A stretch of 64,000 nt of DNA from Vreelandella aquamarina. GTDB lineage: Bacteria; Pseudomonadota; Gammaproteobacteria; Pseudomonadales; Halomonadaceae. Numbering within the stretch: the first letter of the stretch is position 1; the number at the start of each line of letters is the position of its first letter. The translations under genes and the position numbers were made by a program. The stretch covers positions 62,001 through 126,000 of the forward strand of contig NZ_JABYQT010000002.1 of the NCBI RefSeq assembly GCF_020075495.1. Reading direction: 5' to 3'. The notes beneath the pieces were generated by a model. The model was not told the origin of the DNA. It ran no database searches and saw only the letters and a program-made list of their open reading frames with translations. Of this stretch, positions 1 to 7,960 are shown in pieces.

Positions 1-734
1 TGCTGTTCTTCGCCATCGCCACCCTCGGGCAGTTTGCGCTCAGCTGGCTATGGGCGTGCTACCGCATTCCCTACGCCGAGCGGGGCATCTACGTTCAAGG
101 CGCCTTTCGGGGTAACTGCGGCGTGGTGGGGCTGGCCTTGGCTGCGGGCATGTACGGCAACTACGGGCTTTCCGCGGGCAGCCTGCTGGTGGGGGTGGTA
201 ATCGTGATGTACAACGCGCTTTCCGTGGTGGTGCTGGCCTCCTACCAGCCGGGGCAGGCAGCCAACTGGAAGAGCATCCTCAAGCACATTGCCGTCAACC
301 CGCTGATCATTTCCGTGGTGGTGGCGCTGCCGTTCACCGCGCTCTCCATTTCCCTGCCCAGCTGGGTGATGACCTCCGGCGACTACTTCGCTTCGCTCAC
401 GCTGCCGCTGGCGCTGATCTGCATTGGCGCCACGCTTTCGGTTTCCAGTATTCGCGACAAGAGCGATGTGGCGATGAGCTCAAGCCTCATGAAGATGGCC
501 GTGCTGCCGGTACTTTCCACCGCCGCGGCCTGGCTGGCCGGCTTCGAAGGCGAGCGGCTCGGCCTGCTGTTCCTGTTCTTTGCCAGCCCCACGGCGGCGG
601 CCAGTTTCGTGATGGTAAAAGCCATGGGCGGAAACGCCGCCCTGGCCGCCAACATCATCGCCATCACCACCTTGATGGCCAGCATCAGCATCACCGCGGG
701 CATTTTTGCCCTGCGCCTGCTCGGTTGGGTGTAA
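1..734 (+). CDS. AEC-family (auxin efflux carrier-like) permease, 3' part
   Basis: The reading frame is open from base 3 of the window, so the 5' end lies outside; the first internal ATG (123) is not the real start. The visible 243 or so residues are mostly hydrophobic, with about seven membrane segments. An RGNCGVVGLA stretch early and a C-terminal FASPTAAASFVMVKAMGG segment are typical of AEC permeases (PF03547), which export or import small carboxylates. The substrate cannot be told. It ends 66 bases before the tRNA. Confidence 0.8.
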   Translation, partial: LFFAIATLGQFALSWLWACYRIPYAERGIYVQGAFRGNCGVVGLALAAGMYGNYGLSAGSLLVGVVIVMYNALSVVVLASYQPGQAANWKSILKHIAVNPLIISVVVALPFTALSISLPSWVMTSGDYFASLTLPLALICIGATLSVSSIRDKSDVAMSSSLMKMAVLPVLSTAAAWLAGFEGERLGLLFLFFASPTAAASFVMVKAMGGNAALAANIIAITTLMASISITAGIFALRLLGWV

Positions 735-800
735 TTGCGCCCGGGCGGGTTGGAGTGTCTTGCCGAACACGCTATACTGTGCGCCCCTTCTGCAAGCAAA

Positions 801-877
801 GTCCCTGTAGCTCAGTAGGATAGAGCAGCCGCCTCCTAAGCGGCAGGTCGCAGGTTCGACTCCTGCCAGGGACGCCA
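801..877 (+). tRNA. tRNA-Arg (anticodon CCT)
   Basis: The acceptor stem GTCCCTG (801-807) pairs with CAGGGAC (867-873), followed by discriminator G and an encoded CCA (875-877). The anticodon stem GCCGC/GCGGC encloses the loop CTCCTAA, placing the anticodon CCT at 835-837. A canonical GGTTCGAC T-arm is present. The gene is immediately followed by a tyrosine integrase, which marks its 3' end as the likely attachment site of the element downstream. Confidence 0.95.
861..870 (+). other. Candidate attL core (tRNA 3' end)
   Basis: TCCTGCCAGG in the T-arm/acceptor region of tRNA-Arg recurs at 13681-13690. P4-type integrases usually recombine in tRNA 3' ends. The match is only 10 bp, and the core CCTGCCAGG occurs elsewhere in the window, so assignment is tentative. 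Confidence 0.4.
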
Positions 878-1002
878 ACGGGCATTCTTCACAAGTCCTG
901 AGAAAGCCAAAAATAGAGTGTAATACTCTGATATACAGTGATTTTAGGCTCCTTAGCGTTCCTTGGTGTTCTTTCCAAAGCCAGCTTCCAAGTGGTATAC
1001 AG

Positions 1003-1043
1003 TGAGGTATATGCCCTTATTCGAGAATTCTCGGTATACCTCA
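1003..1043. promoter_or_regulatory. Inverted repeat abutting the integrase start
   Basis: TGAGGTATA (1003-1011) and its exact reverse complement TATACCTCA (1035-1043) are separated by 23 bases; the second arm ends one base before the integrase ATG. TATACAGTGA also occurs twice as a direct repeat (932-941 and 996-1005). These could be integrase arm-type or AlpA/excisionase sites, or an autoregulatory operator. Confidence 0.45.
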
Positions 1044-2252
1044 ATGGCTCTAACTACTCGAAAGATAAACGCAACCAAGCCAGGGGCGAAAATCGTTACC
1101 CTTTCCGATGGCATGGGATTAGAACTTAGGATCTCGCCCAACGGTAGCCGTGGCTGGCGTTTGCGCTATACCCGCCCCAATGGCAAACGCAACATGATAA
1201 GCCTGGGCAATTACCCTGACGTGAGCCTTGCAGAGGCCCGTGAGAAGCGAACCGACTTAAAGCGATTGATCGCCAAGGGTATTGACCCGGTCGAGCACAA
1301 ACAGAACGAGAAGCGCGCCCTCAAGTACGCCACTGAGAATACTTTCAGGGTATTGGCGATGGAGTGGCACGCTGCCATGGTGCCCCGCTGGAAAGAAAGC
1401 TCTAAGCGAGCCAGCGACAGCAGGCGCGTGCTTGAGATGTACGTTTTCCCGAAGGTGGGGGATCGCTCGATCGAGGGCATTTTGCCTTTGGAGTGGCTGG
1501 AAATTCTGCGCACGCTAGAGGATGCGGGCAAATTCGAACAGAGACGCCGCCTGCACGCCTTTTGCCGTGATATCTACCGTTTCGCCATCATTACCGGTAG
1601 AGCCACTTATAACCCCCTCACAGACCTGCAAATGGCGCTCAAGCCCTATAAGCGGGGCAGCTTTCACCACATCCCCCAAAGCGAACTACCGCAGCTTGTG
1701 CGCGATATAGAGGCGTATGACAAAAGCCCTATGGTGCGCATTGGCCTGAAGCTCCTATTGCTGACAGCTGTTCGACCTGGAGAGCTACGCAATGCAGAGT
1801 GGGCCGAGTTCGATTTAGACGCCGCGGTCTGGAAGATTCCCGCCGAGCGCATGAAAATGGGTAGGGCGCACCAAGTGCCACTGCCTACCCAGGCCATTGA
1901 CGAGCTGCGCTACCTGCATAAGCTCACCGGCCCATTCAAGCTCCTGTTCCCAGGTCGCAACAATCCGCGTAAGCCAATATCGGACGCTGCCTTTGGCATG
2001 GCTCTAAAGCGTATGGGCTACGAAGGGCGGCACGTCCCTCATGGCTGCCGCCACGTTGTGGCCACCGGCTTGAAAGAGCTGGGCTACCCAAGGGAATGGA
2101 TCGAGCTACAGCTTTCACACAAGCTGCCAGGGATTGAGGGCGTTTATACCCATGCCGAACATATGGCACCGGAGCAGCGGCCCGCGATGATGCAATTTTG
2201 GGCTGATTATCTTTTAGGTAGCGAAAGGCACCAGGGCGGCCCTGTGCCATGA
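1044..2252 (+). CDS. int: P4-type tyrosine integrase
   Basis: A site-specific recombinase of 402 residues expected to integrate and excise the element at the tRNA-Arg gene. The N-terminus is a DUF4102-like arm-binding domain (LSDGMGLELRI, ISLGNYPDVSLAEAR), followed by a SAM-like core-binding domain and a C-terminal catalytic domain. Catalytic residues visible are Arg244 (AVRPGE), His333/Arg336 (HGCRH) and the nucleophile Tyr368 (GVYTHAEH), followed by the family's closing MMQFWADYL. The frame is open upstream to 963, but ATG 1044 begins with the conserved MALTTRKI and is preferred. Its stop overlaps the start of the next gene, so the two are probably cotranscribed. Confidence 0.93.
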   Translation: MALTTRKINATKPGAKIVTLSDGMGLELRISPNGSRGWRLRYTRPNGKRNMISLGNYPDVSLAEAREKRTDLKRLIAKGIDPVEHKQNEKRALKYATENTFRVLAMEWHAAMVPRWKESSKRASDSRRVLEMYVFPKVGDRSIEGILPLEWLEILRTLEDAGKFEQRRRLHAFCRDIYRFAIITGRATYNPLTDLQMALKPYKRGSFHHIPQSELPQLVRDIEAYDKSPMVRIGLKLLLLTAVRPGELRNAEWAEFDLDAAVWKIPAERMKMGRAHQVPLPTQAIDELRYLHKLTGPFKLLFPGRNNPRKPISDAAFGMALKRMGYEGRHVPHGCRHVVATGLKELGYPREWIELQLSHKLPGIEGVYTHAEHMAPEQRPAMMQFWADYLLGSERHQGGPVP

Positions 2253-2683
2253 TGGGTTTAGGCGAAAAATGCCCTAACTGCAAAACTATGATGCGTATCG
2301 AGGCGCGCATTAGGCCATCAAGTGAGAAACAGGTGGCATTTTTGGTGTGCTTGGGGTGTGGGGAGTATTGGCGTGTTGCTCTATCGTTGTCCCCTGTGCG
2401 TTCTTACCAATATAAAAATAAAAAACAGAAGAGAAAGACCCAAAAAGAGAAACCTATTAGGCCCAAGGCTACTTCAATGCCTATCTACAGTTATGAGTAT
2501 AGGGTGGCAGATGGGCTATATGGGTTAGGCGAGCGATGCCCTAAATGTGATGCGGAAATGCGTGTGAGAACCAGCAGGCGGGTGACGGAAAGTTTAAAAA
2601 TCATATATCTGAGATGTGTTAGTGTGAAGTGTGGTGCTGGACAAAAGGTGGAGTTAAGCATTTCTCATTTACCTCAAGAGTAA
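2249..2683 (+). CDS. Ogr/Delta-like double zinc-finger transcriptional activator
   Basis: 144 residues with two copies of an Ogr/Delta-like module: CPNC...CLGC near residues 8-37, and CPKC (about residue 95) followed by MRVRTSRRVTE and CVSVKC (C-X4-C). P2 Ogr has one such zinc module, while P4 Delta has two fused; both activate late promoters through RNA polymerase alpha. The two-domain layout therefore resembles Delta. A basic stretch (KNKKQKRKTQKEK) links the modules. The first module has a shortened second Cys pair and may be degenerate. ATG overlaps the integrase stop (ATGA), indicating translational coupling; ATG 2252 is an alternative start. Confidence 0.72.
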   Translation: MMGLGEKCPNCKTMMRIEARIRPSSEKQVAFLVCLGCGEYWRVALSLSPVRSYQYKNKKQKRKTQKEKPIRPKATSMPIYSYEYRVADGLYGLGERCPKCDAEMRVRTSRRVTESLKIIYLRCVSVKCGAGQKVELSISHLPQE

Positions 2684-2839
2684 GCCGTTGTCGAATAGCG
2701 TGAGCTTTGGGTAATGATTGGAAAGGCTGTTCAGACAATGTACTGGTTTCAAGCAATGCGTAGCAATTCACTAAAGCTGTGTAAGCCATAACGCTTTTGC
2801 TCCTTTCGATTTCGGCAGTATTCAAATCAGGCATTCAGA

Positions 2840-2870
2840 CCGCTGTCATGCGCATGGCAGCGGCTTTTTT
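2840..2870 (+). terminator. Rho-independent terminator after int-delta
   Basis: CCGCTGTCATGC (2840-2851) pairs with GCATGGCAGCGG (2852-2863) with one G-U pair, followed by C and six T. It lies in the 330-base gap between the delta-like gene and alpA. I see no gene in the rest of this gap (2684-2839 and 2871-3014). Confidence 0.75.
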
Positions 2871-2976
2871 ATGCCTGAGAGATCCTCAATGTTGTATTCC
2901 GTTGTGCCGGATTTTTCGCACACAGCGCTCTTGTGGCGGGCCTTTCCAATAACCGTCAAGCTTCATAGGGCCAGTA

Positions 2977-2988
2977 GGGTACATACCC
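2977..2988. promoter_or_regulatory. Small palindrome upstream of alpA
   Basis: GGGTA-CA-TACCC, a 5-bp inverted repeat 26 bases before the alpA start codon, lies where an operator for the leftward or early promoter could sit. No convincing -35/-10 pair was identified. Confidence 0.3.
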
Positions 2989-3014
2989 GGAACGATACCG
3001 CGAGGACACGAAAA

Positions 3015-3320
3015 ATGCCTGAACTCACCACCCACACACCGTCTTTCAAAACGGTGAACAAGATCCAGCTCGGCAACCGGCTGCTACGCCGTAAAGAGGT
3101 GGAGCAGAAAACCGGCAAAAGCCGCTCGGCCATTTATGAAGGCATCCGCCAGGGCACGTTCCCGGCTCCGGTGCCCATCGGCGGCAAAAGCGTTGCTTGG
3201 CTCGAGGAGGAGGTGGATAGCTGGATCGCCCACTGCCTCGAGGAGCGCAAACGCCAGACCCTGGAAAATCGCCCCGCACCGCTACGCATGACCGCCCAAC
3301 CGCAGGAGCAACGCGCATGA
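3015..3320 (+). CDS. AlpA-family DNA-binding regulator
   Basis: 101 residues with a single MerR-like winged helix: LLRRKEVEQKTGKSRSAIYE followed by GTFPAPVPIGGKSVAWLEEEVDSWI is the classic AlpA signature (PF05930). In P4-like elements AlpA/Vis proteins act as excisionase and as regulator of the integrase. The start at 3015 is chosen because GAGGA lies 8 bases upstream and the product then has the usual family length; the frame is open back to 2871 but that extension looks non-coding. The stop overlaps the next start by 4 bases. Confidence 0.88.
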   Translation: MPELTTHTPSFKTVNKIQLGNRLLRRKEVEQKTGKSRSAIYEGIRQGTFPAPVPIGGKSVAWLEEEVDSWIAHCLEERKRQTLENRPAPLRMTAQPQEQRA

Positions 3321-3544
3321 GCCAATTCGAGATCACCATCAACGGCACCACGCTAAACCTGACCACTGAAGATCTGGCCGCGATTGAAACTGCCATGGCG
3401 GACGCCATGCGCGCCCCGCATCAAAAAACGTTCCGTAAGGGCACTACGGGGAACGTCTACGCCAAGCTATTGAATGGCCCAGGTACTAACGGCCAGCACT
3501 TCAGCCATGGCTTGCCTGCCGGTTACATCGAAACCGACTGCTAG
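3317..3544 (+). CDS. Small hypothetical protein coupled to alpA
   Basis: 75 residues (MSQFEITINGTTLNLTTEDL...) overlapping the alpA stop by 4 bases. The N-terminal half alternates hydrophobic and polar residues like a short beta hairpin (ITINGTTLNLT). No family recognised. The coupling supports it being real. Confidence 0.55.
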   Translation: MSQFEITINGTTLNLTTEDLAAIETAMADAMRAPHQKTFRKGTTGNVYAKLLNGPGTNGQHFSHGLPAGYIETDC

Positions 3545-3810
3545 ACCCCTAACCCCCACCAAACAGCTTTAACGCTGCTGGGCCATCGCTCAGCGGGTAT
3601 GGGGAAGCTTTGCCTGTAGATCGCAGAAAAAGGCCCCAGTGCGGGGGAGCACTGGAGCCTAAGCGAAGAAACATCAAAGGGAATACATGAAGCATATCAA
3701 ATTAAGCGACATTTGCTGCCTCGAAAGCTTGCGAGGAACACTGAGGAATGATTATCATGGCCGTGCTGTAGCAAAATCTACAGCCGGGCGTAGGAACCCG
3801 ATCTATCCAA

Positions 3811-3950
3811 GGCGCTACAGCGCCCTCACCATTGCAGGCGCTTTTTTCATGCCTGTAGTGTGTCTTTATGGCGGCTGTGCGTGGGCACGTTTCGGCGTGG
3901 CCGGTTCCCTTGGATGCCGGTTTCCTACCCCGCGTACGGTCGCCACCCAA
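3811..3950 (+). ncRNA. C4-like antisense/leader RNA of P4-type satellites (candidate)
   Basis: The 454-base gap 3545-3998 has no convincing gene but is rich in stem-loops: GGCGC-TACA-GCGCC (3811-3824), CAGGC/GCCTG around a T-run (about 3835-3855), then a GC-rich structured segment (3870-3948) beginning GGCGGCTGTGCG and ending CGCGTACGGTCGCC. The wording of this segment, and the following CCGTAGGAAGGATCGTGG, recall the C4 antisense RNA (Rfam RF01695) and the leader before icd/ash-like genes in P4-like prophages. P4 and P1 use such RNAs for immunity by blocking early translation. Recognition is from memory, not from a covariance search. Confidence 0.5.
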
Positions 3951-3998
3951 TCCCGTAGGAAGGATCGTGGCGGCTCCAATATCCAAGGAGTCCTACCC

Positions 3999-4238
3999 AT
4001 GGCCAATCACAGCCAAGGTGCGTCCGCGCACACCAATGCTTCCCCCTCGCATATCGCTACTGCCTTAATCGGCGCCAAGCTTATTGCCTATCGCGTAAAC
4101 CGTCGCCCGGAGCAGCTTTCTTACCTGCTGGGGCTGGTACGCATGGCCGCCGCGCTTGGTCACGTTTCTTCCGAAGACCATTCCCAACTGATGAACGACC
4201 TGGAACGCCTTTCTATCGAGGAGGTGGCCCATGTCTAA
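3999..4238 (+). CDS. Small hypothetical protein, satellite early region
   Basis: 79 residues. AAGGAG (3985-3990) lies 8 bases before ATG 3999, which fixes the start; the frame is open back to 3687 through the structured leader and that part is not believed. The body is helical (ATALIGAKLIAYRVNRRPEQLSYL...). No family recognised. The stop overlaps the next gene by 8 bases. Position between leader RNA and primase corresponds to the small early genes of P4-type elements. Confidence 0.6.
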   Translation: MANHSQGASAHTNASPSHIATALIGAKLIAYRVNRRPEQLSYLLGLVRMAAALGHVSSEDHSQLMNDLERLSIEEVAHV

Positions 4239-4542
4239 CCCGACCCCACGCCTTGAAGATGCACTTTGCCTCACCGAAGCTGAATGCTTACTGATCGACC
4301 CCCGCGCCAGGGCAGAGGATCTATTCGACCAGTGCGAAACCCGCATGGAAGCGGTCAGCAACCTGTTGATGACCTTAAGCACGCTGGATGCACCTGGCGC
4401 TTGCGCCGATGCGCGGGATCTGGCCCACGTGGCGCTTTCTTGTCGTCTCCTGCTAGCCGATTCACTCGATTTGCTCATGGCCGCCCGGCGAGCCGCCAAA
4501 GGGCAAATAGCGCCTGCCAGGAAGGGGGGCGCACATGGCTAA
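4231..4542 (+). CDS. Hypothetical helical protein upstream of primase
   Basis: 103 residues, Ala/Leu/Arg-rich and predicted to be almost wholly helical. It overlaps the previous gene by 8 bases and the primase by 8 bases, with GGAGG upstream inside the previous gene. No known domain recognised. Tight coupling suggests a role in the replication module, but this is inference only. Confidence 0.6.
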   Translation: MSNPTPRLEDALCLTEAECLLIDPRARAEDLFDQCETRMEAVSNLLMTLSTLDAPGACADARDLAHVALSCRLLLADSLDLLMAARRAAKGQIAPARKGGAHG

Positions 4543-5527
4543 ATCGACCGTTCAAAAGATCCAGCAGGTGGCGATAGCCGCGTTAAAAAATGCCGAGATG
4601 CTGCTGGCCGAATGGCTGCCCGATGGCGTCCGCCAAGGTAGTGAATGGGTAGCGCGCAACACCGCCCGAGCCGACCAAGGTAAAGGCTCGTTTGGTGTAT
4701 CGCTAACCAGCGGCAAGTGGAACGACTTTGCCGACTCAGACGCCCACGGTGGTGACTTGGTATCGCTGCTTAGCTACCTGCAGGGCTGCCGACAGGTTGA
4801 GGCGGCCATGCAGATCGACCAGCGCTTGGGGCTGGGTATTTTTCAACGCAACGGTGAGGCGCAAGCCTCACCCCCTATGGCCTCTACGCCTACCAAGAGC
4901 CAGCTTCGTCAGCAGGTAGAAGCCGAGCGCATAGCCGCCTTGCAGAAAGCGGCACAGCTCGCCAAGCGGCTTTGGCAAAGCGCGCAACCGGCGTGCCCTG
5001 GTCACGCCTACTTGGTGGAGAAAGGCATAAGCCCTTACCGGCTTCGGCAGACCCCGCAAGGCCAGATAATGGTGCCGCTTTACGCACAAGGCGAGTTGGT
5101 CAACGTGCAGTTGATCGACGCCCAAGGCAATAAGCGTTTCTTGAAAGGTGGGCAAGTGCAGGGCGCCTATGCGCCACTTGGCCGGGTCATGCCTGGAAAG
5201 ACGCTATACGTCTGCGAGGGCTGGGCTACCGGTGCCACCATCTACGCCCATACCCGTGAGCCGGTGGCATGTGCTATGCACGCCGGCAACCTGGAATCAG
5301 TAGCGCGTGCCTTGTGTGAGCGGTATGGCCACCTCGAAATGGTCATAGCCGGTGATGATGACCGCGCTACTCCTGGTAATCCTGGGCGCACAGCCGCGAA
5401 CGCTGCCGCATTGGCGGTAGGTGCATTAGTGCTTTTCCCCGCTTGGCCAAAGGAAGCCCCCCATAGTTTGACCGACTTCAACGATCTGGCGCGCTGGTAT
5501 CGCCAGCAAGGGGGCCATGATGAGTGA
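4535..5527 (+). CDS. TOPRIM-domain DNA primase
   Basis: 330 residues. The N-terminal part (about 35-85: GSEWVARNTARADQGKGSFGV... SGKWNDFADSDAHGGDLVSLL) is the segment found in P4 alpha-like and plasmid primases. The C-terminal Toprim_3 domain has VCEGWATG (about 226), AGDDDR (about 272) and LTDFNDL near the end, giving the metal-binding acidic residues. In P4 the primase, helicase and origin-binding activities are fused in alpha; here primase and helicase are separate overlapping genes. It should prime replication of the excised element. Confidence 0.85.
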   Translation: MAKSTVQKIQQVAIAALKNAEMLLAEWLPDGVRQGSEWVARNTARADQGKGSFGVSLTSGKWNDFADSDAHGGDLVSLLSYLQGCRQVEAAMQIDQRLGLGIFQRNGEAQASPPMASTPTKSQLRQQVEAERIAALQKAAQLAKRLWQSAQPACPGHAYLVEKGISPYRLRQTPQGQIMVPLYAQGELVNVQLIDAQGNKRFLKGGQVQGAYAPLGRVMPGKTLYVCEGWATGATIYAHTREPVACAMHAGNLESVARALCERYGHLEMVIAGDDDRATPGNPGRTAANAAALAVGALVLFPAWPKEAPHSLTDFNDLARWYRQQGGHDE

Positions 5528-7310
5528 CAAAAAGCGCGAGCAGCAAAGCTACCTTGCGTTGGTTGGCCAACCGACAGCGCCAGAGATCAACACCTTGGAA
5601 CGGCCAAGCTACGCCGTGTACGAAGGCCAGACCCTGGTAGACGGAAAGCTGTTCAAGGCGGGCACATGGTTTCACGGCATCAAACAAGGGCAGGGTGACG
5701 ATATTGGTCAGCCATTCGATTTATGGATCTGTGCACCGCTACACGTGGAGGCCGAGACGGTCAACAGCGATGACGGCAGCGTGGGCCGCCTGCTTTCCTT
5801 CAAGCATCGGGGCCGCGTGGTCGAGTACGTCATGCCCATGGAAGCGTTGGCCGGTAAAGGCGAGGAGGTATTAAAAGCCCTTTTCCGTCAGGGCTTGAAG
5901 GTGGAGTACCACCAGCGCCGTTATGTGCCCGCGTATATCGCCAGCCACCATGATTTAAAGCGTGTGCTGGCCACCACCACCAAACCCGGCTGGCACGACA
6001 CCAGCGGCGCGTTTGTGCTGCCTAGCAAGATCCTGGGCGGCCAGGACGTGCGCTTTCAGGATAGTGGCAAGGGAGCGCACCTCTTTTCTGAGCGCGGCAC
6101 GTTGGAAAGCTGGCAAAGCGAGCTGGCGTACTACTGCCAGGGTAACCCGGTACTGATCCTATCCGTGTGCTGCGCCTTAGCCGGGCCGCTACTTTCCAAA
6201 GTAGGGGTAAACGGTGGCGGTGTGCATCTAGTCGGCGACTCCTCGAGCGGTAAATCACTTGCCCAGGCAATAGCCGCCTCAGTGTGGGGCGACCCCAGCC
6301 GCTTTGCCGCGTCCTGGGATATGTCGCGGGGCGGTATCGAGATCGAGGCATCGTCACGAAACGACACAGTGCTGATCCTGGACGAGATCAAGCGAGCCGA
6401 CCCCAAACGGGTACAAGAAATGGCCTACGCCATCGCTAACGGCACCGGCAAGGGCACCATGACCCGCGAGCGGGAAGGGCGGCCCAAGCTCTATTGGCGC
6501 GTTTTGGCGCTATCTAGCGGCGAACGCTCGCTTTCCGAACATGCGGCCATATCCGGTAACGCTGCCCACGCCGGGGCAGAGCTGCGCATGGTGGACGTTA
6601 ACGCGGGCACCCGCACTTATCGCGCCTTCGATGATGTACACGGTATGAGCGGGGCCACCTTTCACCGGAAACTGACCACGGCCACCGCGCATCACTTCGG
6701 CATGGTGGGGCCTGCCTTTGTCGAACGGTTGATTAAGGAGACAGACCCAGACGTTTTCTATCAGGGCTTTGCGCAAGTGCGAGACGGCTTCGAAGCCGAA
6801 GGGCCACAAGCGGGCAGGGTGGCGGATCGCTTCGCCATTATCGGGTTTGCCGGGGAGCTGGCTATCACCTATGGGCTTTTGCCTTGGAAGGTCGACACCG
6901 CCGCCAGTGCATGCCGCCAACTGTTTGAGGAATGGTTGCTTACGGTCGGTGATGGTAACGCCGAAGACCGTCAAATACTTAGCGCGCTATCGGATTTTAT
7001 CGCTATGCACGGCGATAGCCGGTTCTCGGATATTGCCGCGCAGCTCCCCAATTCCAACATCAAGCACCGCGCCGGGTACTACGAGATCGAGGAGGGCAAA
7101 CGCCTTTACCTGTTCAACCGTGCGTCGCTTACCGAAGCTGCAGCCGGTTATGGCCGAGAGCGCGTGATCCGCACCCTGGAAACCTATGGCGTATTGGCCA
7201 AGATGGATTATGGCCGCAACCAGAAAAACTACCGCCTGCCAGGAGGAGGGAGCACGCGCTTTTTCGTCATCGATCCCGACAAGCTTGAGACAGAGCGGAG
7301 GAGTGCATGA
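5517..7310 (+). CDS. DUF927-type replicative helicase/ATPase
   Basis: 597 residues. A DUF927-like N-terminal half is followed by a P-loop ATPase: Walker A GDSSSGKS (about 240) and Walker B LILDEI (about 286-291), with the family's SWDMSRGGIEIEAS and LALSSGERSL. It overlaps the primase stop by 11 bases and starts MM. DUF927 proteins accompany TOPRIM primases in P4-like elements and act as the superfamily 3-like helicase at the element origin. A conserved C-terminal winged-helix-like segment (ADRFAIIGFAGELA onwards) is present. Confidence 0.83.
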   Translation: MMSDKKREQQSYLALVGQPTAPEINTLERPSYAVYEGQTLVDGKLFKAGTWFHGIKQGQGDDIGQPFDLWICAPLHVEAETVNSDDGSVGRLLSFKHRGRVVEYVMPMEALAGKGEEVLKALFRQGLKVEYHQRRYVPAYIASHHDLKRVLATTTKPGWHDTSGAFVLPSKILGGQDVRFQDSGKGAHLFSERGTLESWQSELAYYCQGNPVLILSVCCALAGPLLSKVGVNGGGVHLVGDSSSGKSLAQAIAASVWGDPSRFAASWDMSRGGIEIEASSRNDTVLILDEIKRADPKRVQEMAYAIANGTGKGTMTREREGRPKLYWRVLALSSGERSLSEHAAISGNAAHAGAELRMVDVNAGTRTYRAFDDVHGMSGATFHRKLTTATAHHFGMVGPAFVERLIKETDPDVFYQGFAQVRDGFEAEGPQAGRVADRFAIIGFAGELAITYGLLPWKVDTAASACRQLFEEWLLTVGDGNAEDRQILSALSDFIAMHGDSRFSDIAAQLPNSNIKHRAGYYEIEEGKRLYLFNRASLTEAAAGYGRERVIRTLETYGVLAKMDYGRNQKNYRLPGGGSTRFFVIDPDKLETERRSA

Positions 7311-7960
7311 AAAACCCAGCGCTATGGGCAAAAGCTGGCGTTATGACCCTATCCGTTGCCATCTCAAAAACAGCGGCAACAGATAGCAGCCTGCAAAGCA
7401 CTGAAAATTATGGGCTTTATAGCCGTTGCCTTGTTGCCTCCTTTTTCGTGTGTCAGAGAGAGGAATTATATATAGAGGAAAATCACGCCTGCCAGGAAAG
7501 AAGAGTTTCGACCCATAAGCTCAAGAACCTAACTACGCGTGAACCTAGTTTCTATGGCAACAGTGGCAACAAGGCAACGGCCAGTAACCACGCGGGTTGT
7601 AGCGTTGCCTTAGTAATAAGAGAGGTGGCAACAATGGCAACACATATCTTTATATACCTATGTACTTGTGTGTCTGTTGCCATTTCAAAAAAACGTGGCA
7701 ACAGTGTTGCCACAAAAAAGCTTATAAAAATCAATTTGATAGCCCCTGTTGCCTTGTTGCCACGAATTTTGCGACCTAGAGGGTGGAAACACACAGGTAA
7801 AGGTATTTTGTTCGTAATGCGAACAGTTGCCGAGTATCTAAGCGTCATGACCACTTCCCCTTCCTGGCAGGCGGATTTACACCACGCTGGCCATTCCCGT
7901 TGGTGGAACTATGGCTCCACTGCATCACCCTGCACCCTAACCGCCCAATGGAGGGCTTGA
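7307..7960 (+). CDS. Doubtful ORF running through the hexamer array
   Basis: A 217-codon frame starting in ATGA overlap with the helicase stop and preceded by GGAGGAG, so initiation is plausible. The product (MKNPALWAKAGV...) has no domain and its sequence is dictated by repeated GTTGCC/GGCAAC hexamers. Either a short coupled peptide or no protein at all; the DNA here looks selected for sites rather than for coding. Confidence 0.25.
   Translation: MKNPALWAKAGVMTLSVAISKTAATDSSLQSTENYGLYSRCLVASFFVCQREELYIEENHACQERRVSTHKLKNLTTREPSFYGNSGNKATASNHAGCSVALVIREVATMATHIFIYLCTCVSVAISKKRGNSVATKKLIKINLIAPVALLPRILRPRGWKHTGKGILFVMRTVAEYLSVMTTSPSWQADLHHAGHSRWWNYGSTASPCTLTAQWRA
7355..7831. repeat. GTTGCC/GGCAAC hexamer array, candidate replication origin
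   Basis: Sixteen copies in 477 bases: GTTGCC at 7355, 7425, 7433, 7604, 7676, 7706, 7748, 7756, 7826; GGCAAC at 7375, 7556, 7565, 7573, 7627, 7636, 7697. Several are paired 8 or 9 bases apart start to start, and 7697/7706 form an inverted pair. AT-rich tracts lie between clusters (about 7468-7475, 7646-7658, 7712-7739). P4 alpha binds iterated sites at ori and crr, so an iteron origin directly after primase and helicase genes is expected. The hexamer itself differs from the P4 iteron. Confidence 0.65.

Noticed and set aside
3868-4068. 66-codon ORF (MAAVRGHVSAWPVPLDAGF...) in the leader
   Set aside because: Its resemblance to leaders of icd/ash-like genes is explained by the C4-like RNA; it overlaps the real start at 3999.
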